Shown: piece after piece, positions 26,777 through 35,971 of the stretch
How the letters are laid out: each line of letters starts with the position of its first letter
Numbering within the stretch: position 1 is the first letter of the stretch
Assembly: GCA_000621985.1 (NCBI GenBank)
Contig: JHWW01000002.1
Location: 372,001-436,000 of the forward strand
Direction of reading: 5' to 3'
From: Lachnospiraceae bacterium V9D3004
GTDB taxonomy: Bacteria; Bacillota; Clostridia; Lachnospirales; Lachnospiraceae
DNA length: 64,000 nt
Made by a program: the position numbers and the translations under genes
The notes under the pieces: generated by a model
Told to the model about the DNA's origin: nothing
What the model saw: the letters and a program-made list of their open reading frames with translations, nothing else
The model's database searches: none

Positions 26777-28237
26777 ATGATGAGATCACTTTATTCTGGC
26801 GTATCAGGTATTAAAGTACACCAGACAAAAATGGACGTTATTGGTAACAATATTGCTAACGTTAATACAATCGGTTTCAAGTCGAGTTCAGTTAACTTTG
26901 CGGATGTTTACTATCAGACATCATCAAGCGCAACAGGTGCCAATGCAGAGACCGGAGCAGCCGGTACCAATGCTAAGCAGATCGGTCTCGGTTCCGATGT
27001 TGCAGCTATATCAGTAAATATCTCAACTAACGGTGGTACACAGAGAACAGACCGTAACCTTGATCTTATGATCAACGGTAATGCATTCTTTATCGTGGAT
27101 TCAGGCGGACAGAAGCTTTTCACAAGATCCGGTGCTCTCGGTGTTGACGTTAACGGTACACTTTATAACACATCAAACGGCGGCACAATACTCGGCTGGC
27201 AGGTTGATGCAAACGGTAACGTAATGAAAGATACGGTTTCAGCGTTGTCTGTTATGTCTGTTGACAGAATGTCATCCGAACCTACAGCAACAACCAAGGC
27301 GCTTCTTTCGGGTAATATCGATCAGAATGATGAGCAGGTTCAGTTCAATGATACAGCTGACGGCTTCCCGGTTACCCTCAGTTTTTACGATAATCTCGGT
27401 AACAGCTTTATGGCTAAGATGTTTATAATGCAGACAGCATCAGATGTTAAGAATGTATACACTGTTGCAATGGGTGATCTTCTTAATTCAAAGGGTGAGT
27501 CGGCATTGTATAATGTGACATATGATGATATGGGTAATAAAGTGTATACATCTACCGAACAGTATGTATCACTCGGCGGAGAGCAGTATACATATACGGT
27601 TGATGCTGCAACAGGTGAGATCACATGGACACCTGAGACTTCTGCAACACAGCTTGCATTCAACGGTTCAAACGGAGCTTTCTCATACGTGCTTGACAGT
27701 GGTGAACAGGGTGATTCCGTAACATTGATATTCAATGACGGAGCTACCGAGAACAATCCGTTCCCGCCACAGGGTATCAAGATAGATTTCCATAATCTTA
27801 CAATGTATTCGTCAGGCGGAACATCAAAGGTTAATGCTGTACGTGGTGATGCAGACGGATACGGTTCGGGTAATACCGCAGGTAACCTTTCGGGATTCAC
27901 GATCCAGTCAGACGGTAAGATATACGGTGTATATAACAATGGTGATAAGATGTTATTCGGTCAGATCGCACTTGCAACATTTGCAAATCCTGCAGGTCTT
28001 GAGTCGGTTGGTAACAGCCTTTATGCAGCATCACTCAACTCAGGTGAGTTTGACGGAATAGGTGTTGATCCTTCAAGTGTTGACGGATTCACAACCGGAG
28101 CTCTTGAGATGTCCAATGTAGACCTTGCAACAGAGTTCACAACAATGATCACTACGCAGAGAGGTTTCCAGGCCAATTCAAGAATAATCACCACTTCCGA
28201 TTCACTTCTTGAAGAGATTGTTAATCTTAAGAGATAA
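26777..28237 (+). CDS. flgE: Flagellar hook protein FlgE
   Basis: A 486-residue hook subunit. Conserved D0 helices are at both ends: N-terminal LYSGVSGIKVHQTKMDVIGNNIANVNTIGFKS and C-terminal NVDLATEFTTMITTQRGFQANSRIITTSD. The middle has beta-rich variable domains. Two ATGs (26777, 26780) share AAGGAGG; the family usually starts MMRSL, as here. No flgF/flgG-like paralog is in the window. The upstream gap 26634-26776 holds a 7-bp TCATTCC/GGAATGA hairpin and an orphan AAAGGAGGT followed only by a three-codon frame. Confidence 0.96.
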   Translation: MMRSLYSGVSGIKVHQTKMDVIGNNIANVNTIGFKSSSVNFADVYYQTSSSATGANAETGAAGTNAKQIGLGSDVAAISVNISTNGGTQRTDRNLDLMINGNAFFIVDSGGQKLFTRSGALGVDVNGTLYNTSNGGTILGWQVDANGNVMKDTVSALSVMSVDRMSSEPTATTKALLSGNIDQNDEQVQFNDTADGFPVTLSFYDNLGNSFMAKMFIMQTASDVKNVYTVAMGDLLNSKGESALYNVTYDDMGNKVYTSTEQYVSLGGEQYTYTVDAATGEITWTPETSATQLAFNGSNGAFSYVLDSGEQGDSVTLIFNDGATENNPFPPQGIKIDFHNLTMYSSGGTSKVNAVRGDADGYGSGNTAGNLSGFTIQSDGKIYGVYNNGDKMLFGQIALATFANPAGLESVGNSLYAASLNSGEFDGIGVDPSSVDGFTTGALEMSNVDLATEFTTMITTQRGFQANSRIITTSDSLLEEIVNLKR

Positions 28238-28287
28238 TATATTGGCTTTTGTGGCCTGATAATTAAGGCTATAATATAAGATATTTA

Positions 28288-28334
28288 ACAGGACGGGGGT
28301 TTTTGTCACAACAGACAGAGAATCTCCGTCCTGT
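28288..28334 (+). other. Long stem-loop between flgE and flbD
   Basis: Arms 28288-28301 and 28321-28334 form 14 pairs, nine of them a perfect ACAGGACGG/CCGTCCTGT and two G-T, around a 19-base loop. No T-run follows, so it is not a classical terminator. It may protect or process the transcript. Confidence 0.65.
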
Positions 28335-28383
28335 ATGGTGTGTATTTACGTAACAAAATTTTAATCTTTTTTTGATATCTGAT

Positions 28384-28412
28384 TTGCTTATTTTGTAAGT
28401 ATATGATATACT
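28384..28412 (+). promoter_or_regulatory. Possible sigma-A promoter before flbD/motA
   Basis: TTGCTT (28384-28389), a 17-base spacer and TATACT (28407-28412) lie 42 bases before flbD. It would give stator genes their own start. Confidence 0.5.
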
Positions 28413-28413
28413 T
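28397..28413 (+). promoter_or_regulatory. Perfect palindrome over the -10 element
   Basis: AAGTATATGATATACTT is an 8+1+8 perfect inverted repeat that includes the whole TATACT. It looks like an operator; the regulator is unknown. Confidence 0.5.
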
Positions 28414-28454
28414 AATAAATGATGTGTGCATTAATGTATAAAAGGTGGTATAAT

Positions 28455-28640
28455 ATGATCAATGTTACGAGAATGAATGACACTTCATATACTTTAAATG
28501 CTGAATTGATCGAGATGATAGAAGAGACTCCGGATACGGTGATCACGCTTGTTTCAGGCAAGAAGTTCATTGTAAAGGAGACCAGGGAACAGATTATCAG
28601 ACTCGTTGAAGAATATAAAAGACATATTTTTATCAGATAA
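28455..28640 (+). CDS. flbD: FlbD/SwrD family protein
   Basis: A 61-residue protein (MINVTRMNDTSYTLNAELIE...LVSGKKFIVKET) of the FlbD family; in Bacillus the homolog SwrD raises flagellar torque, apparently through the stators. Position directly before motA agrees. A frame is open from ATG 28419, but AAAGGTGG at 28441-28448 and family similarity place the start at ATG 28455. Confidence 0.9.
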   Translation: MINVTRMNDTSYTLNAELIEMIEETPDTVITLVSGKKFIVKETREQIIRLVEEYKRHIFIR

Positions 28641-28653
28641 GGCGGTGGAGTAA

Positions 28654-29448
28654 TTGGATCTTGCGTCATTAATAGGTATTGGAGGATGTTTTGGTCTTGT
28701 TCTGTTTGGTATCATGCAGGCTGACCCGAGCGCTATTTTCAACTTTATCGATGCAACTTCGGTAATCATTACAGTCGGCGGTACATTGCTTTGTATGCTG
28801 GCCATGTCGGAGACTATAGGAGGGTATGTAGGTTGCCTGAAGTCTTTCCTTCTTGTTATCAAGACCAGCGCATATAATGAAGCCGAGATGATTTCTAAGA
28901 TCATAGATTTGTCTAATGTTGCCAGAAAGGAAGGTCTGCTTGCACTTGAGGAAGCAGCTTCCGATATCGAGGATGATTTCCTTAAGAAAGGTATTCTATT
29001 AATAGTTGACGGTACTGATCCCGAACTGGTCCGGGACATTCTGGAGACGGAGCTTGTCTGTATTAACGGGCGACATAAGGGTAAGATAGGTTTCTGGGAG
29101 AACATGGCTGCCATGGGTCCTGCATGGGGTATGATCGGTACTCTTATCGGACTTATCAACATGCTTAAGAACCTGTCTGACTTCGCAACGATCGGTCCTA
29201 ACATGTCCGTTGCTCTTATTACAACATTGTATGGTTCCCTCCTTGCAAACTGGCTTTGTACACCTGTAGCTACCAAGCTCAAGGATAAAGATGCTTCGGA
29301 GACTATGCAGAAGGAAGTTATGATTGAAGGTCTTCTGTCAATTCAGGCGGGTGAGAACCCACGAGTTATAGAGGAGAAGCTGAAGTCATTCCTGCCTCCG
29401 AATCTGCGTAAATCTTCAGAAGAGAATGCAGAAGGCGGTGAAGAATAA
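28654..29448 (+). CDS. motA: Flagellar stator protein MotA
   Basis: A 264-residue proton-channel stator with four membrane helices and a large cytoplasmic loop that contacts FliG. The TTG start (MDLASLIGIGGCFGL) follows GGCGGTGGAG. The conserved WGMIGTLIGLINML block lies at about 151-164. Its stop overlaps the motB start by one base, so the pair is translated together. The ion (H+ or Na+) cannot be fixed from the sequence alone. Confidence 0.95.
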   Translation: MDLASLIGIGGCFGLVLFGIMQADPSAIFNFIDATSVIITVGGTLLCMLAMSETIGGYVGCLKSFLLVIKTSAYNEAEMISKIIDLSNVARKEGLLALEEAASDIEDDFLKKGILLIVDGTDPELVRDILETELVCINGRHKGKIGFWENMAAMGPAWGMIGTLIGLINMLKNLSDFATIGPNMSVALITTLYGSLLANWLCTPVATKLKDKDASETMQKEVMIEGLLSIQAGENPRVIEEKLKSFLPPNLRKSSEENAEGGEE

Positions 29449-30272
29449 TGGCTAAGAAACAAAAGCAGGAAGAAGCTCCGAAAGGGTCGCCGGCATGGAT
29501 GGCAACTTTCTCGGATTTGATGAACCTGTTGCTGTGTTTCTTCGTATTACTGTTCTCAATGTCAAGTATCGATGCCAACAAATTTGAAGCCATTCTTGCA
29601 TCTCTGACAGGTAATTTCAGTGTTTTCAAGTCGGGAAGCAGCATGGTTGGTGAAGATATATATGTTGCAAGCGGCGCAACACAGATGGTAGAGATCGCCC
29701 AGTATTTTGAAACCAAGGAAGACAGTGGTGGAAAAGACGGGATGAAAGAACTTGACGATGTCAATGACTATGAAGCTCAGATGAAAGAAGAGCAGGAAGA
29801 AAAGACGGAAGCAATGTATGAAGAGATTGCCGAGAAGTCTGAGAAGGAACAGCTTGATAATCAGATCGATGTTGTTGCGGATACTGAGAATAACTGCGTT
29901 AAAATAACTATCGGAGGTGCAGTGCTTTTTAATTCCGGTCAGGCCGAATTGAAAAAAGAGGCGTTGCCGATAATGTCAAGAGTCAGCGATATACTTAAGT
30001 CGTATAAAAACCATATTATTAAGATAGAAGGACATACCGATAATGTTCAACCCGTATCAACGAGCAGATATAAGACCAATATGTCATTGTCTATGGCCAG
30101 AGCCGAAAGTGTTTTCTACTATCTGCATGATGTCAAGAATTTTGATGCGGCTTATCTGGAACCGTCCGGTAAAGGAGAATTTTCTCCTATAGCCGATAAC
30201 AATACGGCTGAGGGAAGAGCCAGAAACAGAAGGGTTGAATTCAGAATTTATACAGAGGCTGCGGGGGAATAG
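29448..30272 (+). CDS. motB: Flagellar stator protein MotB
   Basis: A 274-residue partner of MotA. The single helix (about 20-40) carries the ion-binding Asp23 in ATFSDLMNLLL. A Glu/Lys-rich linker follows, then an OmpA-like peptidoglycan-binding domain at about 155-270 with IKIEGHTDNVQP and the ARAESV helix. It anchors the stator to the cell wall. Confidence 0.96.
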   Translation: MAKKQKQEEAPKGSPAWMATFSDLMNLLLCFFVLLFSMSSIDANKFEAILASLTGNFSVFKSGSSMVGEDIYVASGATQMVEIAQYFETKEDSGGKDGMKELDDVNDYEAQMKEEQEEKTEAMYEEIAEKSEKEQLDNQIDVVADTENNCVKITIGGAVLFNSGQAELKKEALPIMSRVSDILKSYKNHIIKIEGHTDNVQPVSTSRYKTNMSLSMARAESVFYYLHDVKNFDAAYLEPSGKGEFSPIADNNTAEGRARNRRVEFRIYTEAAGE

Positions 30273-30397
30273 CTGTATATCCGCAGACGTGAATCATTCC
30301 GGATGCCCGGATGTTCGCAAACTCCGGACGATAATGAACCCGAGTGTTGAACAATCGCATTATTATACAAAAAATATTTATCTGAGGTGATAATCTG

Positions 30398-30922
30398 ATG
30401 AAGAAGAACATGTTAACAATTATTGTAATTGCAGTTTGTGTGATCAACCTTGTGCTTACTTCAATAATGATGTTTGTTATGATGCCTGCGTTTTCCAATA
30501 TGAACAATATCATATCACAGGTAGCATCGATCCTTAATCTTGAGCTCGAGAGCGAGAATTCTGACGAGCCTTCATATTCAATTAAAGATATCGAAGTAAG
30601 AACTGTTAATTTTGATGAAGATGCCAAGTCTCAAACAATCAATCTTGCTCCGTCGGGTGACGGCCAGTCGCACTTCGGAATACTGACAGGTGTTAAGTTT
30701 GAGCTTAATACTACAGCTGAAGATTACAGTGATGTTGTTGAGATACTTGATACCAAACCTTCAATATTGCTTGATGTTGTTAAGGATGTTATTGCTTCAT
30801 TCAAGTCGGAAGAGATATCCGAAGCAGCCGTTAAGGAACAGGCACTTACAAGGATCAATGACAAACTCGGCGGTTCAAAATGTATTGTTAATATTACGCT
30901 TGATGGATTTATGCATCAGTAA
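30398..30922 (+). CDS. fliL: Flagellar basal-body-associated protein FliL
   Basis: A 174-residue single-pass protein: helix at about 5-28 (MLTIIVIAVCVINLVLT...), then an extracytoplasmic stomatin/SPFH-like FliL domain ending in LGGSKCIVNITLDGFMHQ. FliL rings surround and stabilise stators. AGGTGATAATCTG precedes the ATG. The gap before it (30273-30397) holds only a short CCGGATG repeat. Confidence 0.85.
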   Translation: MKKNMLTIIVIAVCVINLVLTSIMMFVMMPAFSNMNNIISQVASILNLELESENSDEPSYSIKDIEVRTVNFDEDAKSQTINLAPSGDGQSHFGILTGVKFELNTTAEDYSDVVEILDTKPSILLDVVKDVIASFKSEEISEAAVKEQALTRINDKLGGSKCIVNITLDGFMHQ

Positions 30923-31016
30923 AATTTAAAAATTACTTTATTATTTCTACAAAATATGGTATTATATATTTTAGTAATCGTATTATGCGTTTTTGTGCAA
31001 TTTGTATAAATTGTTA

Positions 31017-31045
31017 TTGCATTATTTGTGCAAAGAATATATAAT
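31017..31045 (+). promoter_or_regulatory. Possible sigma-A promoter before fliM
   Basis: TTGCAT (31017-31022), a 17-base spacer and TATAAT (31040-31045) lie 37 bases before fliM in a very A+T-rich gap. TTTGTGCAA occurs at 30992-31000 and 31025-31033, 33 bases apart. Confidence 0.5.
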
Positions 31046-31082
31046 TTCATAATGAGGTTATTGCGATAGTGAGGTGAGAATT

Positions 31083-32060
31083 ATGGGTGACGTACTGTCA
31101 CAGAGCGAGATTGATAATTTGTTATCACAGCTGAGTGCCGGTGAATTTGATCCGGATGGCAGTGTTGATACAGCTGAAAAGTCTGTCAAAGAATATGATT
31201 TCGCAAGGCCATCCAAATTCTCTAAAGAGCATTTAAGAACGTTAGTGTTCATATTTGAACATTATGCAAGATTACTTGCCACTAATCTTCCGGTTTATTT
31301 GAGGAAGAATGTACAGGTTGAAGTGCTTCATTCCGAGGCGACTACATATTCGGAATTTGCGAACGCATTGTCAAATCCTGTAATTTTAGGTATAATCAGT
31401 GCAGATCCGCTTAACGGAAACTTCATTATTGAAGTTGCTGACAGTATCGGATTTGCAATGCTTGACAGAATGCTCGGAGGAGGAGGTAATCCTCTGGAAA
31501 AGAGCAGGGATTTTACGGATATCGAGCTTTCCATATTGGAAAAGATATTAATGATATGTACAGAACATTTGATCGAACCGTGGCAGAGCGTTGTTGATAT
31601 TTCACCACGGCTTGAACAGATTGAGACAAACTCGCAGTTTGCGCAGTTTATATCTCCCAATGAGATGACTTCGATCATTACGATGAATATTAAGATCGGC
31701 TCGGTTGAAGGTTTGATGAATGTGTGTATTCCATTTACATGTCTTGAAGATGTTATAGATAAGCTTAATACAAAGTATTGGTATGCTACATTGCAGTCCA
31801 GTAGTGATAATATATACAGGGATGCTATTGAATCTGCAATATCCAAGGCTTCAATACCTGTTCGGGCACTTCTCGGACACAGCATGATATCGGTTAATGA
31901 TTTTGTTAACCTGTCGCCCGGAGATATTATTAAGCTTGATACCAAAGTGGATGATGAACTTGAAGTATATGTCGGCAATCTTAAGAAGTTTTATGCGTTG
32001 CCGGGTGCTTCATCCGAATCATATGCCATGAGAATAACATCAGTAATAAGAGAGGAGTAG
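31083..32060 (+). CDS. fliM: Flagellar motor switch protein FliM
   Basis: A 325-residue C-ring protein. The N terminus holds the CheY-phosphate-binding motif (VLSQSEIDNLLSQL, about 4-17). The middle is CheC-like and the C terminus is a SpoA/FliN-like domain. GAGGTGAG at 31070-31077 fits ATG 31083; a GTG at 31074 is also open. Followed 7 bases later by fliY. Confidence 0.95.
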   Translation: MGDVLSQSEIDNLLSQLSAGEFDPDGSVDTAEKSVKEYDFARPSKFSKEHLRTLVFIFEHYARLLATNLPVYLRKNVQVEVLHSEATTYSEFANALSNPVILGIISADPLNGNFIIEVADSIGFAMLDRMLGGGGNPLEKSRDFTDIELSILEKILMICTEHLIEPWQSVVDISPRLEQIETNSQFAQFISPNEMTSIITMNIKIGSVEGLMNVCIPFTCLEDVIDKLNTKYWYATLQSSSDNIYRDAIESAISKASIPVRALLGHSMISVNDFVNLSPGDIIKLDTKVDDELEVYVGNLKKFYALPGASSESYAMRITSVIREE

Positions 32061-32067
32061 AGAGTCG

Positions 32068-33210
32068 ATGGATGGTATGCTGTCACAGGAAGAGATCAAT
32101 GCATTGCTTGGTGAGATGACATCCGGCGATACGGAAGCACCTGCCGCAGAAGCCAATGCTGATGGCGAGATGCTGACAGATATTGAAAAAGACGCTGTCG
32201 GTGAGATATCCAATATCAGCATGGGGACAGCAGCGACAACTCTTTCTTTGCTGGTTAATGATGTTGTTGATATAACAACTCCTATGGTTTCATACTCTAC
32301 GATAGAAGATGTTGCCAATAGTTATGACAGACCATGTGTTTATATTCACATTTCATATATTGATGGATTAGACGGCAGTAACGTCTTATTATTAAGGGAT
32401 GAAGATGTTAAAATAATTGCTGATTTAATGATGGGTGGAGACGGTACGAATATTAGTGATGAACTTAACGAGATGCATCTGAGTGCCATTGCTGAGGCCA
32501 TGAACCAGATGATGGGTTCGGCTGCTACATCGCTTTCATCCATGTTAAATAAAAAGGTGGACATCAGTCCTCCGGTTGCTAACCAGTTCGATGTGAATGC
32601 CGATATTTTATCGGACGAGATGAAAAAACTTACGGATGAGGTACTTGTTAAAGTCTCGTTCAACATGAAGATCGGATCGTTGGTTAACAGTGAGATTATG
32701 CAGATGTTTCCGCTTTCATTTGCGAGAGAGATGTATGAATGCTATAAGCAGGTTGTTGCAAATGATGTGTCAGGAAGCGATGCAGGATCTGATGCTGGAG
32801 CAGCTTCTACGGCACCACCGACACCTGAACCGGCACCAATGCCGGCACAGACGCCGCCATCGGCCGATATGAATGGAGGTATGGCAATGCCGGGATATCA
32901 ACAGGCACCGATGCCGAACGTGCAGCCGGCTGCATTCCAGAATTTTGCACCCATGGGAGGTGTTCCGCAGCCGCAGAATTATGACATGATAATGGATGTG
33001 CCGTTAGAAGTCACTGTTGAGCTGGGAAGGGCTAACAAGTCCATTAAAGAGATACTTGATTTCTCACCGGGTACGATAATTGAGTTAAACAAGCTTGCAG
33101 GTGAACCGGTAGATGTACTTGTTAACGGTAAGCTTGTTGCCAAGGGTGAAGTAGTAGTCATTGAAGAAAGCTTTGGTATTCGTATAACAGAGCTTGTAAG
33201 GGGTTTGTAG
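32068..33210 (+). CDS. fliY: Motor switch phosphatase FliY (CheC-FliN fusion)
   Basis: A 380-residue C-ring protein that dephosphorylates CheY. An N-terminal FliM-like peptide (MLSQEEINALLGEM) is followed by a CheC-like domain with two intact phosphatase motifs: Asp42-x3-Glu46-x2-Asn49-x22-Pro72, and a second Ser-x3-Glu-x2-Asn-x22-Pro at about 148-178. A Pro/Ala/Gln/Met-rich linker at about 230-300 precedes the C-terminal FliN domain (VPLEVTVELGRANKSIKEIL to the end). This form is typical of Bacillus, Thermotoga and Lachnospiraceae. Confidence 0.94.
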   Translation: MDGMLSQEEINALLGEMTSGDTEAPAAEANADGEMLTDIEKDAVGEISNISMGTAATTLSLLVNDVVDITTPMVSYSTIEDVANSYDRPCVYIHISYIDGLDGSNVLLLRDEDVKIIADLMMGGDGTNISDELNEMHLSAIAEAMNQMMGSAATSLSSMLNKKVDISPPVANQFDVNADILSDEMKKLTDEVLVKVSFNMKIGSLVNSEIMQMFPLSFAREMYECYKQVVANDVSGSDAGSDAGAASTAPPTPEPAPMPAQTPPSADMNGGMAMPGYQQAPMPNVQPAAFQNFAPMGGVPQPQNYDMIMDVPLEVTVELGRANKSIKEILDFSPGTIIELNKLAGEPVDVLVNGKLVAKGEVVVIEESFGIRITELVRGL

Positions 33211-33274
33211 CCTTTATTGATGTGTTTTAAAACTCATTGATACGATAATATTATTGAATAGGAGAGATAATGAT

Positions 33275-33637
33275 ATGGCTAAAAGGGTTTTAATTTGTGA
33301 TGATGCAGCATTCATGAGGATGATGATTAAGGACATCCTTACAAAGAATGGATATGAGATTGCTGCTGAGGCTGAAAATGGAGTTAAAGCTGTTGAGAAG
33401 TACAATGAAACCAAGCCTGATCTGGTTATGATGGATATTACCATGCCGGAGATGGATGGTATTCAGGCCCTTAAAAAGATTAAAGAGTCTGACGCAAGCG
33501 CTAATATTATAATGTGTTCAGCAATGGGCCAGCAGGCAATGGTTATTGAGTCTATTCAGTCCGGTGCCAGAGACTTCATAGTTAAGCCATTTAACCAGGA
33601 TCGTGTCTTGGAAGCTGTTAAAAAAGCTGTAGGATGA
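33275..33637 (+). CDS. cheY: Chemotaxis response regulator CheY
   Basis: A 120-residue receiver domain only. Asp9-Asp10 bind magnesium, Asp54 is the phosphoacceptor, Ser82 and Lys104 complete the active site. GGAGAG precedes ATG 33275; a TTG at 33254 is open but lacks support. As in Bacillus it lies between fliY and fliO. It is phosphorylated by CheA and binds FliM and FliY. Confidence 0.95.
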   Translation: MAKRVLICDDAAFMRMMIKDILTKNGYEIAAEAENGVKAVEKYNETKPDLVMMDITMPEMDGIQALKKIKESDASANIIMCSAMGQQAMVIESIQSGARDFIVKPFNQDRVLEAVKKAVG

Positions 33638-33643
33638 TGTCAG

Positions 33644-34012
33644 ATGCTTAATGTTACTGTTACGGGTTCGACTTTTGAGAACGTATTGCAATTGCTTGGG
33701 CTTGTTGTTGTTTTTGTCCTGATATTGTTTGCGACTTATTATTGTACGCGCTTAATAGGTAAGTATGCTTATAATAACAAGTCTATGTCAAATAATATCG
33801 AAGTCATAGAAACATTCAGTTTGTCACAGGCAAAATATGTTCAGATAATCAGAGTTGGTAAGAACAAGTATGTTGCTATCGCTGTCTGCAAAGATTCTGT
33901 TGAATTTCTGGCTGAACTCAGTGAGGATGAATTGGAGTTTGCAGAAGTAAAGAATACTCAGAATGGTAATATTAAGTTTGCTGATGTATTAAAAAAAATA
34001 AGAAAAAAATAA
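33644..34012 (+). CDS. fliO: Flagellar export protein FliO (FliZ)
   Basis: A 122-residue single-pass membrane protein: helix at about 15-37 (QLLGLVVVFVLILFATYYC), then a small cytoplasmic FliO domain (IEVIETFSLSQAKYVQIIRVGKNKYVAI). FliO helps assemble FliP into the export gate. Starts 6 bases after cheY. Confidence 0.88.
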   Translation: MLNVTVTGSTFENVLQLLGLVVVFVLILFATYYCTRLIGKYAYNNKSMSNNIEVIETFSLSQAKYVQIIRVGKNKYVAIAVCKDSVEFLAELSEDELEFAEVKNTQNGNIKFADVLKKIRKK

Positions 34013-34030
34013 TGTAAAGGTTGGTAAATC

Positions 34031-34867
34031 ATGGATATTCATAATGTAAGACTTAAAAAGATATTAGCTGTCTTTGGTCTTATGTTAATGGTTGGTTCAT
34101 TAACCTTTTTTTGTAGTGTTATTAATTATACACATGCATCCGCAACAACAACGGAAGCTGATGAGATAGGTGAGAGTGAGATTCCGCCGGATGACGGAGA
34201 GTTTCATCTGGATATTGCAACTAATTCAGGCAGTACATCTTTATCTTCAACATTAAAGATCCTGCTTGTTATTACCGTACTTACGATAGCACCGTCAATC
34301 ATTTTGATGGTTACTTCATTTACAAGAATAATAGTGGTCCTTCATTTTACAAGAACCGCAATGGGTCTGCAGAGCTCGCCGCCTAATCAGGTATTGATAG
34401 GCCTGGCTCTGTTTTTGACGTTTTTTATAATGTCACCTACGATAACGGAGATCAACAATAATGCAGTCCAACCGTTTGAAAGAGGAGAGATAACACAGGA
34501 AGAAGCGATTGAAAAGGGAATCGAACCGGTAAGACAGTTTATGTTTTCACAGACAAACAGAAAAGACATTCAGCTGTTTCTTGATATATCAGGTAATTCA
34601 GAGCAGATTGAGAACTATCAGGAGATACCGACAAGTACACTGATACCCGCATTTATGATCAGTGAGCTTAGAAAAGCAATGATCATGGGCTTTTTGATAT
34701 ATCTGCCTTTTATAGTAATGGATATGATAGTTGCTTCAACTCTTATGTCGATGGGTATGATGATGCTGCCGCCCACAACCATATCCATGCCTTTCAAGAT
34801 TCTGTTGTTCGTTCTTGCAGACGGATGGAATCTTGTTATAGGACAGGTTGTAAAGACGTTTTATTAG
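34031..34867 (+). CDS. fliP: Flagellar export gate protein FliP
   Basis: A 278-residue membrane protein of the export channel. An N-terminal signal-like helix (about 10-33) and a short extracellular acidic segment precede the FliP core: LVITVLTIAPSIILMVTSFTRIIVV and MGLQSSPPNQVLIGLALFLTFF blocks, and the C-terminal MDMIVASTLMSMGMMMLPP helix. Confidence 0.96.
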   Translation: MDIHNVRLKKILAVFGLMLMVGSLTFFCSVINYTHASATTTEADEIGESEIPPDDGEFHLDIATNSGSTSLSSTLKILLVITVLTIAPSIILMVTSFTRIIVVLHFTRTAMGLQSSPPNQVLIGLALFLTFFIMSPTITEINNNAVQPFERGEITQEEAIEKGIEPVRQFMFSQTNRKDIQLFLDISGNSEQIENYQEIPTSTLIPAFMISELRKAMIMGFLIYLPFIVMDMIVASTLMSMGMMMLPPTTISMPFKILLFVLADGWNLVIGQVVKTFY

Positions 34868-34898
34868 CTAAGCATCAGCTACCCGGGGGTGATAATGT

Positions 34899-35171
34899 AT
34901 GATAAATGAAGACATTGTTGTTGATATCGCCAGAGAAGTATTGTGGTGTATTATTAAATGTTCCGCACCTATGCTTCTTGTTTCGCTTATTATCGGTCTT
35001 GTTATCAGTGTATTTCAGACCGTTACTTCCATACAGGAACAGACGCTTACATTTGTTCCCAAGTTGCTTGGTATATTTATTGTATTGATTTTAACGGGGG
35101 GATGGATTGCCAATAATGTTGTGGAATTATTCCAAAATCTGTGTGCAATGTTCCCGGAATACGTAGGATAG
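34899..35171 (+). CDS. fliQ: Flagellar export gate protein FliQ
   Basis: A 90-residue protein with two membrane helices and the conserved VFQTVTSIQEQTLTFVPK loop. Full family length. Part of the FliPQR helical gate. Confidence 0.95.
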   Translation: MINEDIVVDIAREVLWCIIKCSAPMLLVSLIIGLVISVFQTVTSIQEQTLTFVPKLLGIFIVLILTGGWIANNVVELFQNLCAMFPEYVG

Positions 35172-35183
35172 ATGTGATGATTT

Positions 35184-35954
35184 ATGACAATATCAGTTGA
35201 GAATGTTGAGAGCTTTTTGCTTATAATAGTCAGGTTAAGTGCTTTCTTTTTTGCAGCACCGATTACGTCAGCCAGACAGATACCGAGAAAGGTAAAAGTC
35301 GGATTGGCTGTATTTGTTTCTTTTATGGTATATAATTCCATAGAAGTCAACATGCCTGCGTATACTGATATTTTATCTTTTTCTATCATTATAATGGAGG
35401 AAGTCATTACAGGTGTAATATTGGGATTTATTACAAGTGCCTGTTTATATATAGTCAATTTTTCGGGCCGGTTAATTGATATGGAGATTGGTCTGTCGAT
35501 GGCCAATATGATGGATCCGTCCACTAGGCTTCAGACTTCACTTACCGGTTCGTTTTATACACAGATGGTCACAATACTATTGCTTGTATCCAATATGCAT
35601 TATTATCTGATTCGTGCCATCGTTGATTCGTTCAGGCTTGTTCCGCTTGGAGGCGCTGTATTCAAGGCCGGACTGTATGAGATATTTACATCATTTGTTG
35701 TTGATTTTTTCATAATCGGTTTCAGGATCGTGCTTCCGATATTTGCGGCCATGCTGATAATAAATGTAGTCCTTGGTGTTCTTGCAAGGATAGCACCGCA
35801 GATGAATATGTTCGTCATCGGTATGCAGCTAAAGGTTTTTGGCGGGTTGATCATATTGTCGTTTATTGTATCGACGTTACCTATGGTCGCGGATTTTATA
35901 TTTGATGAGATGAAAAAATATCTCGATCTGATGATGAGGGCTATAACTCCTTGA
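35184..35954 (+). CDS. fliR: Flagellar export gate protein FliR
   Basis: A 256-residue polytopic membrane protein. Blocks typical of FliR are visible: [23 protein letters not shown] and [14 protein letters not shown]. The downstream flhB frame begins near the end of this gene. Confidence 0.94.
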   Translation: MTISVENVESFLLIIVRLSAFFFAAPITSARQIPRKVKVGLAVFVSFMVYNSIEVNMPAYTDILSFSIIIMEEVITGVILGFITSACLYIVNFSGRLIDMEIGLSMANMMDPSTRLQTSLTGSFYTQMVTILLLVSNMHYYLIRAIVDSFRLVPLGGAVFKAGLYEIFTSFVVDFFIIGFRIVLPIFAAMLIINVVLGVLARIAPQMNMFVIGMQLKVFGGLIILSFIVSTLPMVADFIFDEMKKYLDLMMRAITP

Positions 35955-35971
35955 CGGTTGGGGGATATCAT

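Noticed and set aside
28238-28418. Cyclic di-GMP riboswitch before flbD
   Set aside because: A stem-loop is present, but the conserved GEMM core (GGGCAAACC and ACGCAAAGCC type blocks) is absent.
28554-29282. Long open frame (about 240 codons) on the minus strand opposite motA
   Set aside because: It lies opposite a well-conserved motA, has no ribosome site and encodes a low-quality Ser/Pro/Ile-rich sequence; it is a codon-bias shadow.
31328-31978. Open frame of about 215 codons on the minus strand opposite fliM
   Set aside because: fliM is clear on the other strand; the antisense product has no family features.
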